From Lophius americanus (taxonomy: Eukaryota > Chordata > Actinopteri > Lophiiformes > Lophiidae): 64,000 nucleotides of DNA. Below, piece after piece: positions 10,920-24,269 of the stretch. The position numbers were made by a program, and so were the translations under genes. Location: assembly GCA_037951165.1 (NCBI GenBank), contig JBBDHG010000187.1, positions 1,929,501 through 1,993,500 on the forward strand, given 5' to 3'. Within the stretch, counting starts at the first letter, position 1, and every line of letters begins with the position of its first letter. The notes beneath the pieces are model-generated. The model was given only the letters and a program-made list of their open reading frames with translations. It made no database searches and was not told the origin of the DNA.

Positions 10920-13900
10920 GTAATGTTTACACTTTATTATCACTCTTGTTATATACAGAACATACATACATTGTATATCACTGTGAACCCAGGGATCATT
11001 TTGGGGTTCTTGGAACTTACAATATGTAGTCAGGCCTCTCTGGCTTACTTTGACAACAAGGTGCTTATTTGGGTCAAAATGTACTTCAAAGCATGAATGT
11101 CATTTTGTGTGAGAAAGTACAACCCTTTGCTTCTCTACATTTTTTTGTGACCACACCTTTTCCAACGCCTCCATCATCTCACCTGGAACTGCTTTGATGT
11201 GCGCTAGCAGGTGGGCTCTCTGACCTATGCTTGGAATGTGATGCTGGGAACATGGGGGGCCGCCAGGGGGGCTAAATGCGAGATTGTTGCTGCTCTCAGC
11301 TGCCTGCAGGTACCACAGCAAAGGGTTGTTAAGCTGTAATCAGACAAGAAGTTGGCTTCCTGAAGCGCTTAACTATCCATAAACACCAGCCCTTTTAAAT
11401 ACCTGGTTGGGAAATGAAAAATTGCCCATCCCCCAGAAATGCACTAGATCATACTAGTTTCTATTCATAGTGCCATAAACTGTTTTACTTTCTTTCTTAC
11501 TTAATTAATAAACTTCTTTGGGAGGATCCTATCAATCACCACAGCAGGAGAAGTGAACCAGGTGTGAGACGGCCCCCTTGTTTTATTGGCTGCTTATATT
11601 TGCTGACTTGAGGTCAGGTCGTCAGAACTCGTTGGCACCGCCACAAGCCCACACAGAAAAACCCCTCTTGTGGTGAAATCAGATCATACTTCATCCTGCT
11701 TCGGGAGACGTCTCTGTACACTCAAAGATTTTGGATCAACGCCTCGACTGTTACACTGTCTGGGTGATTGTGCGCCTGGAGGAATGCTCACTGTGGCGAT
11801 GAGGGAAGAGTAGGGAAATCCCATCATACATCAGTACAAATTGCACACACTCATAGCAACTCCATAAATATGCTTGAATGATCTTTTCCGTCAAGATCCA
11901 TGTCTGAAAAAGTCAGAGCTGAAACGTTAGAGAGAGAAAAAAATCTTGGATTTAACCGCATCCACATCAAAATTTGATGTGGATGAGGTTAAAATACTCT
12001 GGCCGATGACCTCAACCTCCCACCAGCTTCAATAGTTCTGGCATAATCCTAATACAAACCAAACAACAAATGCACCCAGCTGAAAACATCTCCTTGGCAC
12101 AAGAAATACAGGAAAACAAGCATTGAATACGCAGGCCAAAGAGGATTATGGGTGTATTATTCAAAGAAGAGAGTTAAGTAAGAAAAAACATGATCGGTAA
12201 TTCCAAAAATATTAAAAGGCACCTCTCTAGTACATGAGAGATGTTCAGTTTCATATTCGCATATTGACTATTAATCAAAATCTGCCTTGGAAACCGAACC
12301 TACTCCCACCACTACTTTCAGTACTTTGGTTGCTGCTTTTAGAAAGTTTGTGAAAAAAATATTAAAATGATTTTGAGTTATGCTCTTGAAATGAAACTTT
12401 ATAGACAGACAGGACCCGTTCCTCTATCACTCTCCACACTTAGGGATAAAAACAGGAACCCATCAGTAATGACTTGAACCTCAAAGCTTCCATCTGGTGA
12501 CAGACCCTCCCACACAATTCACACGTTTATCCACCTCACTGACACACACACACAATACTTGAACGACTCTGACTAACAATTATTTTAGATAATATCGGAG
12601 AATATATACACCGCAGGTACTTCCTGATTCTGAATTCCTCCTCGGGTTCATCCAGAGCTGCATCAGATGAGCTCTGTGTACGACCGAGCCCCCGCTCAGC
12701 TGCTTCATATTACCACTACAAAGTTGAACAGCAGACTGCGGCGACTTTGAAATACTTTCCATTTTGAAACCTCCGGAGAGGCGCATACTGCAGGGTAGGC
12801 AGGATGCCAGCGAGAAGATCTCTCACTCTTAGGAGGGGAGAACGCAGATTGTGGAGGCTTAGGAGAGAAGGAGGATGTGTGAAGGGACGGTTTTAAATGA
12901 CAGGCTTGGAAATATTTCTCCGTAAAGATTTAACAGCACATGTTCATAAAGAGTGTGTGGTTTGTTTTATGGCACAGTAATGAGCAGGCAATTTTGTTGG
13001 AGCATCATAACGCATTTATGTGACCGTAACATTAAATTTGGTCATGGCTCTGAGTTTATCCATACAATAAACAGGACTGGGGACAAAGGGCGATGTGGAG
13101 GAACTGAAGTAAAACCAGATTTGGAGAGTAATCCCTTAAGGGCATAAATCTACTGGTGCATGAGCCGCAACACACTTAAAGCTGCTTTAATCATTGCTTA
13201 TACTGTTTAATCATTTCCTAATATAAGTTACCAAAGAACATTTCAAAGGTTTTAGAACTATATATCACAAACTGGACTTCCATCAATTCCACGGAGCCTT
13301 TAAGTGTCTTTCGCCCACGGTTTTGGTTTTATGACCTACAATGTTAATATTTTGGCTCACTCTCACATCACAAGAGCTGCTTTCAGTGAAATACATCTCA
13401 TTAGCATAATTTATGCTTCCAGTCCAGACAGACAGCTTAAAAGAGAGTGAATATTAGTGATGCACAAAATGTATTTTTTCATGCTAATAAATGATAACAT
13501 ACTTTTTTTTATTGATAAAGATTTAAAATGTTTGTATCTTAAGTATACAAAACAGAGTAAGAAGATGTAGTGAGAAATAATAGATTAAAAGATTTGTCCT
13601 CTTAAAACTTGTTTTACCCATGAAACTTGAAAAAGTTGAAGAACATATAACACAAATATCAATGGTACTGTCTGCCTCTGAAACAGTCAAAAACATCCAG
13701 ATCGGTGAGGACATGTTGGATTGTCTTATCTTCAGGCTCTCCCAAAGGTGCGGCGGTCTGGCATCATGAGTGAGTCGACAGTGAGCATCGTATGTTAGCA
13801 CCCTCCTTCTTCCTGTGTATTTTATTGCTGGATGACAGACTTATAAGCCAGTGTAAGCTTTGACTAGTGGCTCTGTTTATAGGCTCTAGTTTCATTATTA

Positions 13901-14065
13901 GCTGATGATATCAATTTTCCATATTTGGTCCAATAAAGTTTTATCCAAGTATATGTAAAACATCCTGAGTGAATCTCAGACAAACATTCACCATGTGTCT
14001 AGATAGCAGAAGTAAAACAGATGTGTGTCAGCGCCTACTGGTGTGTAAACACAGTCACTAGAACA
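10920..14065. other. Intron 1 segment, no gene recognised
   Basis: No coding or mobile-element match was recognised. The notable item is a near-perfect 43-base palindrome at 11951-11993. Confidence 0.55.
11951..11993. repeat. Near-perfect inverted repeat (21-bp arms, 1-nt spacer)
   Basis: The arm 11951-11971 pairs with 11973-11993 with one mismatch (CGC against GAG context). The arms contain CATCCACATCAAA and its complement. The spacer is one base. No coding sequence surrounds it. Confidence 0.9.
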
Positions 14066-14128
14066 GATGCAGTGTCACCTCACAGTGAGAAGGTTCTGGG
14101 TTTGAATCCGGACCTGAGGCCTTTCTGT
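14066..14128 (+). mobile_element. SINE head fragment, left half of a split element
   Basis: The sequence GCAGTGTCACCTCACAGTGA is followed by GAAGGTTCTGGGTTTGAATC and then GGCCTTTCTGT. It is the tRNA-like head, with B-box GGTTTGAATCC, of the teleost SINE/L2-like family. It stops abruptly, and the expected continuation (GTTTGCATG) reappears at about 14656. Confidence 0.78.
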
Positions 14129-14649
14129 CGCCCTTTTAACACAGAGATCACACAAAGAGTGTCGCAATGAGGGGCCTTCTATAAGACGCCTTTGTTTGTT
14201 TGTACAGAACAAACAGTGAAGCGCTGGTTCGCTTTTTAAATAGAGAGCCGGGGTTCAGTGAGCAAAAGAGTCGTAAAGTATTGCAGAGTGGCGCCGGCGT
14301 ATGGTGCGACTGCTTACACATACACAGATGTGGAGTGGTGAGGTGCGGCTGAACTCCTTCTCAGCTCAGAGGTGAAGGAGCTCGAAGACGACAAGCTGTC
14401 TCTTCAATTTGAAAAACAATCAACCCCCCCCCCCAAAAAAAACAAAAAAACAACAACCTATAATACGTCGTCAAATGTGACATCCGTTCCGCCACCCCTT
14501 CACCTCCTGTTTGCACAGATGCTCTTTCCATGTCTGATAATACCTCCGCTCCGAGGCGGACTCCCCAGCAGACCCCCCATCAAGCCTCCACTATGTTTGT
14601 ATATAACAGAGGGGCAGAAAAAAAAGGAGCAGCAGGTCCGCCTGGATAA
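14129..14649. mobile_element. About 520-bp insertion splitting a SINE, class unknown
   Basis: This block lies between the two halves of a plus-strand SINE, so it was probably inserted after the SINE. It has a C-run followed by an A-rich tract (about 14424-14455) and a TATATAA box-like motif near 14600. It has no recognisable coding domain. A short CTGT occurs at both junctions and may be a target duplication. I did not identify terminal repeats or a family. Confidence 0.45.
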
Positions 14650-14872
14650 GACTGTGTTTGCATGATAGTGGGTTCCTTCCAGGAACTCTGGCTTCCTCCC
14701 AAAGTCCAACAACATCCAATCTGAATGACCCCAATTTGCCAATAGGTGAGAATGTGAGTGTCAATAGTTGTTTGTCCAGAGATGTATCGGCTCTGTGAGG
14801 AACTGGTGATTATCCAGGACGTACACCAGTTCCTGTCCAGCGTCAGGTAGGATAGGCTCCAGCTAGGATCCA
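14650..14872 (+). mobile_element. SINE/L2-like 3' half
   Basis: From about 14656 it reads GTTTGCATG, then GGTTCCTTCCAGGAACTCTG, then CTTCCTCCCAAAGTCCAA. It continues with a GAGAATGTGAGTGTCAATAG block and ends with GTAGGATAGGCTCCAGCTAG. This is the normal 3' two thirds of the family and continues the head at 14066-14128. Confidence 0.8.
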
Positions 14873-17800
14873 ACTTGTACAAGTTACATCAAAAATTAAA
14901 GCTGCAACTAATCATTTCTCATAACCCACTAATCTGCTGATCATTATCAATAATAAATAAAGTTTTTTCATGCACAAATTGTCAGACTACGGCGAAAGAG
15001 TCAACGAAGCTATCTTTATATTAAATTTTATTTGAACAACAGACCAAAAGTCAACTATATTCTTATTACTATGTTAGAGCACAAAGAACAAAGCAGGAAA
15101 ATAATTAAAGATAAAAGATAAAAAGAAAAGACACTTCAAGAGTTTAATGATGACTGCTTCAAATAGTAGCTGATAAATGATGTGTAATCCATTAATCACA
15201 GCAGAATGACAGACAGTGGGTTGCTGCTAAAAAGCCGTGGAACTCAGCATCATTGTTGTAAGTGTAGTTAGGAAATACAATGAATCATTAATTACGATGC
15301 TATTTCAAGTGTTTAAGAGGGATTTTCCTGTCTACTTCAACTGTAATTGAATCTTGGTTCATCAACCAGAATGAAAACAATGATGAAATAATCTGGAATT
15401 GAATCTGTCAGCAGAAAGGTACTGATTAAAATATCGGATCAAAGCCATTCACGCCCACTTCACTGTGCTTTTCTGTGACGGAATTGTTTGTTGCTCTCTC
15501 CACTCAACACATCCTGACCTCTTATTCACCAGCATCTGCCCTTTGACTCCGACTCTCTGAGCAATGAAAAGTATATCCACAAAGGGACAAAAATTGTGAG
15601 AGCAACTCCCAGCAAACAGAAAGGCTCGTTTCATTTTTTGTGTCCTCTATCTGTGACGCTCGGTAGGGTCAGGAAGGGTCAGGGCCCACATTCAGCAACG
15701 TTTTACCTCTTGACCTCTAGACACCTCATTATTGGGTTTGCACACAGACAGGGAGGTCAGCTGACATCAGTAGACACTGGAGTAAATCACCCGCTCAGTG
15801 GTCACTCATTCACTCGACTCACACGCTCCTTTAACACGTTTTGTTTTAGAATACCTAAGGATAAAAAGAAAATCACCATCATCTTTTTCTGATATAGTTA
15901 TTTTTACGATAAGAACTCAGTGAAATCAGTGAAAAACTAAATCAAATGTTTTAATGTGTGGCGAAAATGTTTTCAGCCACCAGACTCCTCTGTGACATTA
16001 ATGCAGAGCAGAGAGGTGGACTGCTAGGGTTGTTAAAATTACACATTCACTGTAGCAACGAAGTTTAAAAAAAAACAACCGGTCTATCCTCTCAAGAACA
16101 CTTAAAATTCCTTTAGCCTCTAAATCGGCATGGATTTCATTTTACAGCCCGGCCCTGATTTTCTACAGAGGCCTTTGGGGTCTGCAGCACGCCCTCTCAT
16201 TTCACATCATTTAACAGTCTTTGAGGTCACAGCTGAGTCCTATTGGGCCGTAATGGCTCTCCCGCTGAGCTCGGCCCCAGCCCCTGCTTTCGCCAGACCT
16301 TTGAAGCACTCACACAAACTCACGCCCAGCCCCGGTGGAAGAGGAAGGGGTGTGTCTGGGCTGGTCCCTGCTTAAAAGCACTCAGGGTTTCCGTACCCTC
16401 CAGGTACACCTGGCCTATTAGTCTCACTACTGAAAATGGCTGCCCTTTGACCTCCTGCTATTCTTTAGTCCTGTCTCACAGGCCCCTAGAAAAAAAGGGG
16501 GACTACAGGTAAGAGTGTAAAAAAAACCCTGGAGGTTATAGTACTGTTAACTGCAAGCAGGAAGGGAAAGAAAACGTGTTGTTTCAACCGGGGACGAGTA
16601 ACGTGAGCAGACTCTGCACAGTCAGATCTGTCGACATGGCGAGATTGAGCAGCCCACGACTGAATTTACCTTTCTATGGATTCGAGGCCAAGAAAAACAA
16701 AAGGAACAGCAAAGGAGATAAATCTTTCATCAAAAAATTCTTCTGCCAAACCAACATGCTTCACTGAACTTTCTGTTCTTGCATGTGATTGGTGCACTAA
16801 CGTGTGAATCATGCTGGCTGTCCACTGTAGACGTTATGTAACTTCGAAACAAGAACACGTTCATGAAACCGCCACATACGACACAGAGAAGATCACAGGA
16901 GGCTGCCTGAACAGTAAAGGCGGTCGTAAACTTTTTAACCTGACAGCAGGTCATTTTCACGCCAGATGTTTTGAGTCATTGCAGGAAAAAGCAAAGGTGT
17001 AACTAATAACATTAACGATGGCTCGCTTCTGTTGAAGAGGCCTGGTGAGCTGTGACACTGAAGCACAATACACAATACCTGCACCCGGATACTGACGCCG
17101 CTGACTGCAATCCATATAAAGCCATTATTAATCCTGATATTTCTACCCGTACTTAACTAAAAGAATGATTATTTCTTTTACAGTAATAATTCAGAGCCAC
17201 TGTCTAAGATCAATGTAAACATATCTGAACTCATTATGAAGGTAGTCAACTGATGACTGCTAATGTCCCTCTTATAACATTCACTCTTTTGATTTCTGTA
17301 ACTGCGTATCCTGTTCTATTAACTCCGTATATATCAGTTAATTCAGTTTAAAGTTGTACACAGACTACATTACTCCTGAATTAAACTTAATGAGATTGAG
17401 TTACTCATGTGAACAGACGAGGTACTGCTGAGAGATCACTGTCACTCTTATGTTGGTGCAGATAAGTGTTCTTGGGTGGGAGAGATCGCATTGTTGGTTT
17501 TTAAGGGTTTAGAGGCCATCGTTGGTCTTTTTTTATTTTATTTATTGTGTTGCTGAGACTGTGTCCTAACATTGAGGCTGTATTGTTATGTGTTGTACCT
17601 GATGCCTCTAATAGAAACCAACTAAATATGTTTTTTTCTTCTTACCTTTTTTGATTGCTGTCCACTGTGCCGTTGTAGTATTTGAAAAGTTAAAATGAAA
17701 TAGAAAAATAAAAAGTTGGCATGATGTAGCCTGGAGCCTCCATTGTAAAACACTGCTGAAAATCCATAGGAATAAAGGCTACTACTAACAATTACATCCA

Positions 17801-20800
17801 ATTGTTTCATTGACTAGCATACAGGCAAACAAGCGTTTTAAAGAAATAAACGCTTTCAAGGCTCATGTGGATGTGAAATGGACAAATCATCAATAATAAA
17901 TCAATAATAAAAGCTCTGTGTGTACGGGCACATTTAAAGCAGCACTGACTGACTGACCTGACGTCACTGACCCACTGAGAAATGCTCTCCATCATCAGCC
18001 TTGTAAACAAACCCAGCTCTCAACAACAGAAGCACCTCCGGTGTTCTGCGCCCATTCATCAGCTTGTTATTCAGCGTGTGGTGGGCCGAGGGGTTGGAGG
18101 GTAAATGTCTGCATGGCACCCCAGTCTCAAGTTACAAACAGAGCCACAGAGGTTATGGAAACTGTGATGTCTCCGTGTGCATGTAGGTCTGCAGGTGTAT
18201 GTACAAGGGGCCGCAACATCACAGTGTGGAGAGACTGCTCACATTTGGACAGGATCTTTGCAGCCTGGCTCCACATACACACGGATATGCAGACTGTTAT
18301 GTAAGTGTCTGAACGGCTTCATCACACAAGGTTTTCTCTACACAGTTTCCAGTGTAAACACTGATGTGTGTGACCCACAGACTCTGGTTTCATCGGTTTA
18401 CTGGCATCACTCAGCACGCACACGAGCACAATAAGAAGAACAGACAGGCTGTGAAGAGAGAAACACATAAGGAAAAAGGGATACCCAGACATGGAGGAAG
18501 GTGTGGTTTGGAAAGAGACAACCGGGGTAGAATTTGCGCTGGACAAACCTCTCTTTTACTGACAAATATGGTTGGACTGAGGTCAGTTTCATAGGCCAGT
18601 GACCTATGTCTTTCTGTGGGAAAGCCATTATGACGGAGTGGCATTAAGCTGAGCTGGCAGGGCTGAGTCGAGCTGAGGTTTGGCCACCCCTCGCATATTT
18701 TTGCCTGATGGGATTCAGCTCAGAGAGAGAATAAACTGAAGGCCCGGCTGGTTCAACACAAACCCACAACTGGCAGGAATAACGGACATAGAGGGAGCTA
18801 ACCCAAAAGTCCTTTCAGTGGAAACAACAGAGAAGCTCAGCTCATTACAATTCCTTTTGGCTTCTGCCGTCACACCCAAATCACACTAGAACATAAGCTG
18901 TTCCCGAGGTGTTTGAGATGGTTATTTAGGTAAAGGTTCTCCCAAAAGGAGAACATTTCATTCAACTGGTCGACTGTGGGAACATAAACCCACAAGAAAA
19001 CCTTTTGACTTCCTCCCAGGACAGGACATACTGGGAACGGACAACATGTATCTATTGTTAGCCTCTATGAGTCAGCACAACACTGGAGCACAAACACAAA
19101 GTATTGGAGATAATTCCACTAAGTGGTGACCTCTCGAGCAACTTTGCGTGCGTGAAACAGTCTTAAACATGTTTATTTGTTTGTGCAGTGGTGAAGAAAA
19201 TAGGTTAACTTGAGTGTGCAAGCAGTGTGAATACTGCTGCGACACAGCGCAGTCATAATGTCGCCTCAGAGTAGGATTTTAGATTACACGCCTGCGTTCT
19301 GGAACGAAAAGTTTTTAACACAACACCAAGAGTTCCTACTCACTGATTCATCTCTGTTATTGGCTCCACTACGGTTGGAACAGCAATTTAACCCATTCAG
19401 TTGTTGTGCCTTTTATGCGTGGTGTTGAGGAACATTGCCACAACATTCCCACTTTGAACAGGCAATATAAGAGGAATCTATGTAGACAAATAACAAAAAA
19501 GAAGGGTTTGTATGCCATAAAAGAATCAACATTTTTGATTCTCTACAAAAATGTGGCACATATGAATGGAGACATGTGCTCGAAAGAGGGTGTGTTCCTT
19601 CACAGCTCATCATGCCTCAGCTGTGGAAAGAAAAGTCAAGCACCGCCCAGCAAACCAAGAGTTCTCTGCAGATGTGTCAGAACAACACTGGACAAAATGT
19701 ATTTAGTTTGAAACTCACAGACAGATTTGTTCCAGATGTATTGCATATAGTATATAAAAACATTGGGTACTTTTTCTATTGATTGTGAAAAGAAAGTCAG
19801 ACATGAAAAACAAAGATAGCACATATTAGTTGATTACAGCAGAGAATCAGAAAAAAACCCCATCTTGCTATAATTACTTTGTATTGTGTGTCTTGCAACT
19901 TGGTTGAGAATTTAGAGAGTAGACTAGCTGGAGAGAAGAAGGGTCTGTTTTTCATTATATCAGAAACAATTCTGTTTAACTGCTCCCCAGAGAAAATCGA
20001 TCTTCTCCCAAATGTTTTGAGACTGGACCCAAACATCTTCACCTCCCTCTTATCTCTCTATATGTGTTTTCTGGAGATTCTCTTTGGTTCAGATGACAGA
20101 CTCTGACAGGACACAGCTAACACACAGGCCAGAATGTGTTTCTATCCTGAGGGAGTTCACCGAGCAAAATAACAAAGTGGTCCTGGATAAAAGCTAGTAG
20201 GTCCGACTCCTAAAGAGCTTGATGCCGCTGGAAGGCTTTCTCATGTAAGATGTTCCTGAATGGCCAGTCTGAAGACTCCATGCCAATAAACACGATGATG
20301 ATCATGTTGGTCACTGGTTAAACCGCCATGAGGGACAGATGCTCTCACGCTGAAAGAGGAAATATTGTTTTTGGCTATAAAACTGTAGATAAAAAGAGCA
20401 GCGATGTCCTCTAAATTTTGTCATCTCCCTAAAAATGCACCAGCTGGTACTCCTTTACGCTTTTCTCCGTCTTTTATGTCTCTTTGTCTGTTAACGATAT
20501 GTTCTGACTTTATTCTCAACTGTTGTCCCATTCACCAAATTGCAGCAGCAGCATTTTGGTAATGATGGGTCTCGTTGTGTCATGATGTAGAATTATTGAG
20601 TACAGCCAGTGACGTGGGATTCTTGACGCACTTGGTTAGGTATGTGGTGAAAGTTTTACGCCAGTCCCAGCCCACTCGAGTGTACCCCCAGTCTTCTCTC
20701 TCTTCTCGGTCCTGACATCTGAGGACATCTCCAGCATCTCCACACATATAAACACCAAGGGTGGAGCACGTGAAATGAACGAAACAAGTTATATTTAACC

Positions 20801-20802
20801 AC
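14873..20802. other. Intron 1 segment, no gene recognised
   Basis: Mixed AT-rich sequence with a somewhat more GC-rich patch at about 16130-16400. Open frames are short, overlap on both strands and show no family features. No repeat family was recognised. Confidence 0.5.
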
Positions 20803-21065
20803 ATGACATTGGGCGAGTGGCGGGTTACTCTTAAGACTAGTAGCTAGTTCATCACACAGAGACAACTACTATTAACACCAAAATTCACACCTATGGGCAA
20901 TTTAGGTTTACCAATCCACCTGCATTGCATAATTCTGAACTCACGCAATACTGGGATAACATGCTAACTCAACACAGAACCGCTCCATTGGCTTAGGTGG
21001 ATTATAAGCAATATCCTTATTGCTGTGAGACAACTGTACTACCCACCGCGCCACCGTACCGCCCA
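20803..21065 (-). mobile_element. Near full-length SINE/L2-like element
   Basis: Read on the minus strand from 21065, this begins GGCGGTACGGTGGCGCGGTG and continues TAGTACAGTTGTCTCACAGC. It then has GTTAGCATGTTATCCC, then TAAACCTAAATTGCCCATAG and a GTGTGAATTT block, ending near CGCCACTCGCCCAATGTCAT. All parts of the family appear in order. It is the most complete copy in the window. Confidence 0.85.
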
Positions 21066-21373
21066 TCCAGCCACCATAAAGCCAAACTGGAGTTTGGCCG
21101 TTGAGCAACGTATATGGCTGTTGTATGAACTTCGCGCCAATCCAACCAGAGGCGCTAATGTTAGCCTGAACTCTGATAGCATTTTGGAGTGGCTTCCAGG
21201 CCACCACCTGGCAGTGTCAGTCCTTTGTCTTTTGTTGTGCAGTGTACAGTATGTTATTATTGCAATAATAAAAATGAATAAGTAATAAATATGTCATAAA
21301 GTAGGAAGTGTGGTTTGTGGTATGTTTATTGATAATTGTAATAGCAGCAACAGTTTGTGGGAGCCTGAAGGGT

Positions 21374-21516
21374 CGTACAGTGTGAGCAGTCAAGTCGTGT
21401 CGGGGGATCTGCCCGTACAGTGTGAGCACAGTTATTGTGAGCTTGCTGCAAACGTTTGATTCGTACAGTGTGAGTTGAGATCAAACGGCCACGACTCTAA
21501 AGTCGTACAGTGTAAG
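21374..21516. repeat. Four spaced copies of a 13-bp motif CGTACAGTGTGAG
   Basis: Copies start at 21374, 21414, 21462 and 21504, with spacings of 40, 48 and 42 bp. The last has one mismatch (TGTAAG). An inverted pair CGTTTGAT (21453-21460) and ATCAAACG (21480-21487) brackets the third copy. This may be the subterminal region of a DNA transposon, but I recognise no family. Confidence 0.75.
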
Positions 21517-21540
21517 CCCGGCATTAGATGTGAACTGGAT

Positions 21541-23696
21541 GATTTGTTTTATGTAACTAATATGTATGCCCACAAACTAAATAAATGCTGCTTGTTTTAA
21601 CTACCGTAGGCTGAAAGCTTGGAAACGATTGCAGCTCACAGAGCACTATAACTACTCAGGACCACACAAGTATTTGTGTCCTTTTCATTTTATGTGGAAA
21701 AAACCCCCCAAAACAATACAAGATGCAAATTATTGCTCATATTACGGCCTCATGAGCATCCCGCTTAACCATATGGAGTAATCTGAACTCCTGACAGTCC
21801 TGCTGTGCCTGCTGTTTCAAGTACTAAAATACAATTACATGCTAGATCTTTGGGTTTCGCATGTCCTAAAACTTTTTCTTTTCAGTCTCCAAAACACAAA
21901 CTAACCCAAACCAAACAACTTAAGCAATAGTCTCTTAACAGAGGATATACACCGAAGTGTTTCAGTGTGCTCTGCTCCTCCTAGATGTATATACATAAAA
22001 GATCAATGTGAATGGAAATACATACAGGTCGCAGTAAAAGTCAACTTGAGTGACATAAAAAAGCAAGTGGCTTACCATAGCAAACATTTAGCAGACAAAC
22101 ATAATTTAAAAGCACTTTATAAAACCTAGAAACTGCTCACCTGACAACGTTAGCACAGGAAATTAAATACACAGTACGTGTAAACACATATCAATCATCT
22201 GGCCCTGAGGTAGAATGGCAAATTACTCTGAAGTAATTCACCATGCTACTTACTACTTTATTGCAGGTCTTACCTTCCAGGACCATGTTTTAACCTATAT
22301 TTAAGAAGCTGATAGTAAAGTAAGCAATTGTTCTGGATGCTAGATGTGGAGTGGAGACTGTTTTCCCTCCCTGCTCTGAGTTATGGGTGTGTGCTCTACA
22401 GCCAGTTTGGGTGGCATTGCATTCTTGAGACCACCAGCACACAGAAGTGGTAAAGAGAGAAGTTATCTTCATCCAGCCAAGCTGTTTCTAATGGTGTCCC
22501 AACTGCAGCAGATGGCTTCTCTCCATGGATTTCAGTCAGGAACAGACCACAGGACAAGCTAGACTGAGAGTAAACCTGCCGTCACAAATCCCAGGAACGA
22601 ATTTCAAGTTAATTCTCAACACTGCTCATATCCACTTGCAGCGCTGCAAAGTCAGCATGAATGGGGAGCTATACAATTACGTTTTCCAGCAGCTACACCA
22701 AAATTCAAACTACAACCAAGCTCTGCAGCAGAGTGTGTGCTTTACAGATAATAAATGACCCTGCAGTGAGCCTGAGCTGTTATCACTGTTACTGGACTCT
22801 GTCAGGACTCTCAGTGGAAACAGAGTCTATTTCCTGTCATTTTACACATGCACTCAGCTTGACCAAAAACACAACCATAACAAAACAAAAAAGAAGAAAA
22901 AAACGGAAGAGTGGGGCCATAATCATAACAAGTTCATTGGGCTGTTTCTCATAAAGCACCTGTGGGAGCTACAGCCAAGTCATAAAAACACACAAGCCCT
23001 TAAATCTGCTATGCATCGCTCCCGAGGTCCCATCCCCGAAGAGCAAATCAGGGCCGAAAAATACAACATCTGTTTGCTGTATGTTGTTGCTATGGATGCC
23101 CCGGACCCTGGAGAGGTTTCAGTGAAACTATGGAATTTAACATCCCTACACTGAGAGAAGAGGAGGATCCTCTGTTCAGCTGAAAAAACAGCTCTTGCAG
23201 CATATAGTGATTTGTAAGGGCGTAGTCAACGTTTATATGGAGGAGTGTTTGTGTGTATGTGTGCCTGAGCTCAACCTGACCTTCTACGCTACAGCATACC
23301 AGCACCAGAGATGAAACGTAAATATTTGTTATCAGGGAACAATAAATACACATATTAAGATTGTTGTATTAATATAATGTGCTCTCTGCCAGAAGACAGT
23401 AAAGATACTCAGTGTTTTGTACATTACCTGTACTGGTAATAATAGGGTGCATCAGACTAGTAATCACTGATTAACAAATGATTAACTAACAAATTGATAG
23501 TATAATCTATACTCAGGTATGTTAGATTCTCGCGGTGTAGGGCCCAATATAAACACAAATCTATTTTTTGGAGGAGTTTACAGAAAACGGTCCAGGTAAC
23601 CCAAGAATCTAGAGTTTGAATGCTACTGGGGCCTCCACATCCAGCCAATAGGGGCCAATCTCGTGTGTTATTGGTACTGGGATAAATAGGTAGGTT
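21541..23696. other. Intron 1 segment, no gene recognised
   Basis: AT-rich sequence with no recognised repeat or coding signal. An A-rich tract lies at about 22880-22905. Confidence 0.5.
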
Positions 23697-23806
23697 TGTG
23701 TAAGGAAGGGTATCCAGTTTAAATCCCATGCCAGCTCACAAATGTGGTAGAAATCCTGCTGGGTCTACCTGCAATTGGGAGCAGCCAAAAAAAAAAGAAA
23801 AAAGTA
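23697..23806 (+). mobile_element. Retroposon 3' end, GGGAGCAGCC(A)n family
   Basis: The order GTAAGGAAGGGTATCC, then ATCCTGCTGG, then ATTGGGAGCAGCCAAAAAAA resembles a widespread teleost repeat. That repeat reads GGAAGGGCATCCGG, then CGCTGTGGCGACCCC, then GGGAGCAGCCGAAAG with an A/AAG tail. Only the 3' end is present. Related pieces lie at about 28095-28150 and 31568-31785. Confidence 0.65.
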
Positions 23807-24269
23807 ATTAAATAAATAAATTGAGGGTGCATACAAATATATCTTATTATATAAGGGTATTTCATGAACTAGGAAGAAACCTATTGCCATTTCAGTTTAT
23901 TAGATTGTCACTGCTTCAAGTAACACAAAATTAACCATCAAATTGAATGACACAGCAAATTTTGGAACCAATACCAATAATACTTAAGATATAAACAGTG
24001 ATTAGAATAAGAACTACATTTTAAAGGGTGAGTCATTTGATTAATCTTTCAGACAAAGATTTAGAAATCAGAAATGCTTTTGTAGTCGTTGTATTATAAA
24101 TACAATGGAATTAGAGTGCAACTCTAGTAAAATGCTTCAATAACAACATTCTAAAAATAAAAACACACAATATTCTAATATACAAGTAAAAAACCCAAAC
24201 ACAGACTCATGACACATGATGCTGAGTCTATAAGTTCTTTGTTTTGTTTTAGCGTTTAATATCAAATTA

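Noticed and set aside
10647..11096. Poly-Tyr and poly-Ile proteins on opposite strands
   Set aside because: Both are translations of the (TAA)n microsatellite.
21374..21516. CRISPR array
   Set aside because: The spaced 13-bp repeats are too short and unevenly spaced, the DNA is vertebrate, and there are no cas genes.
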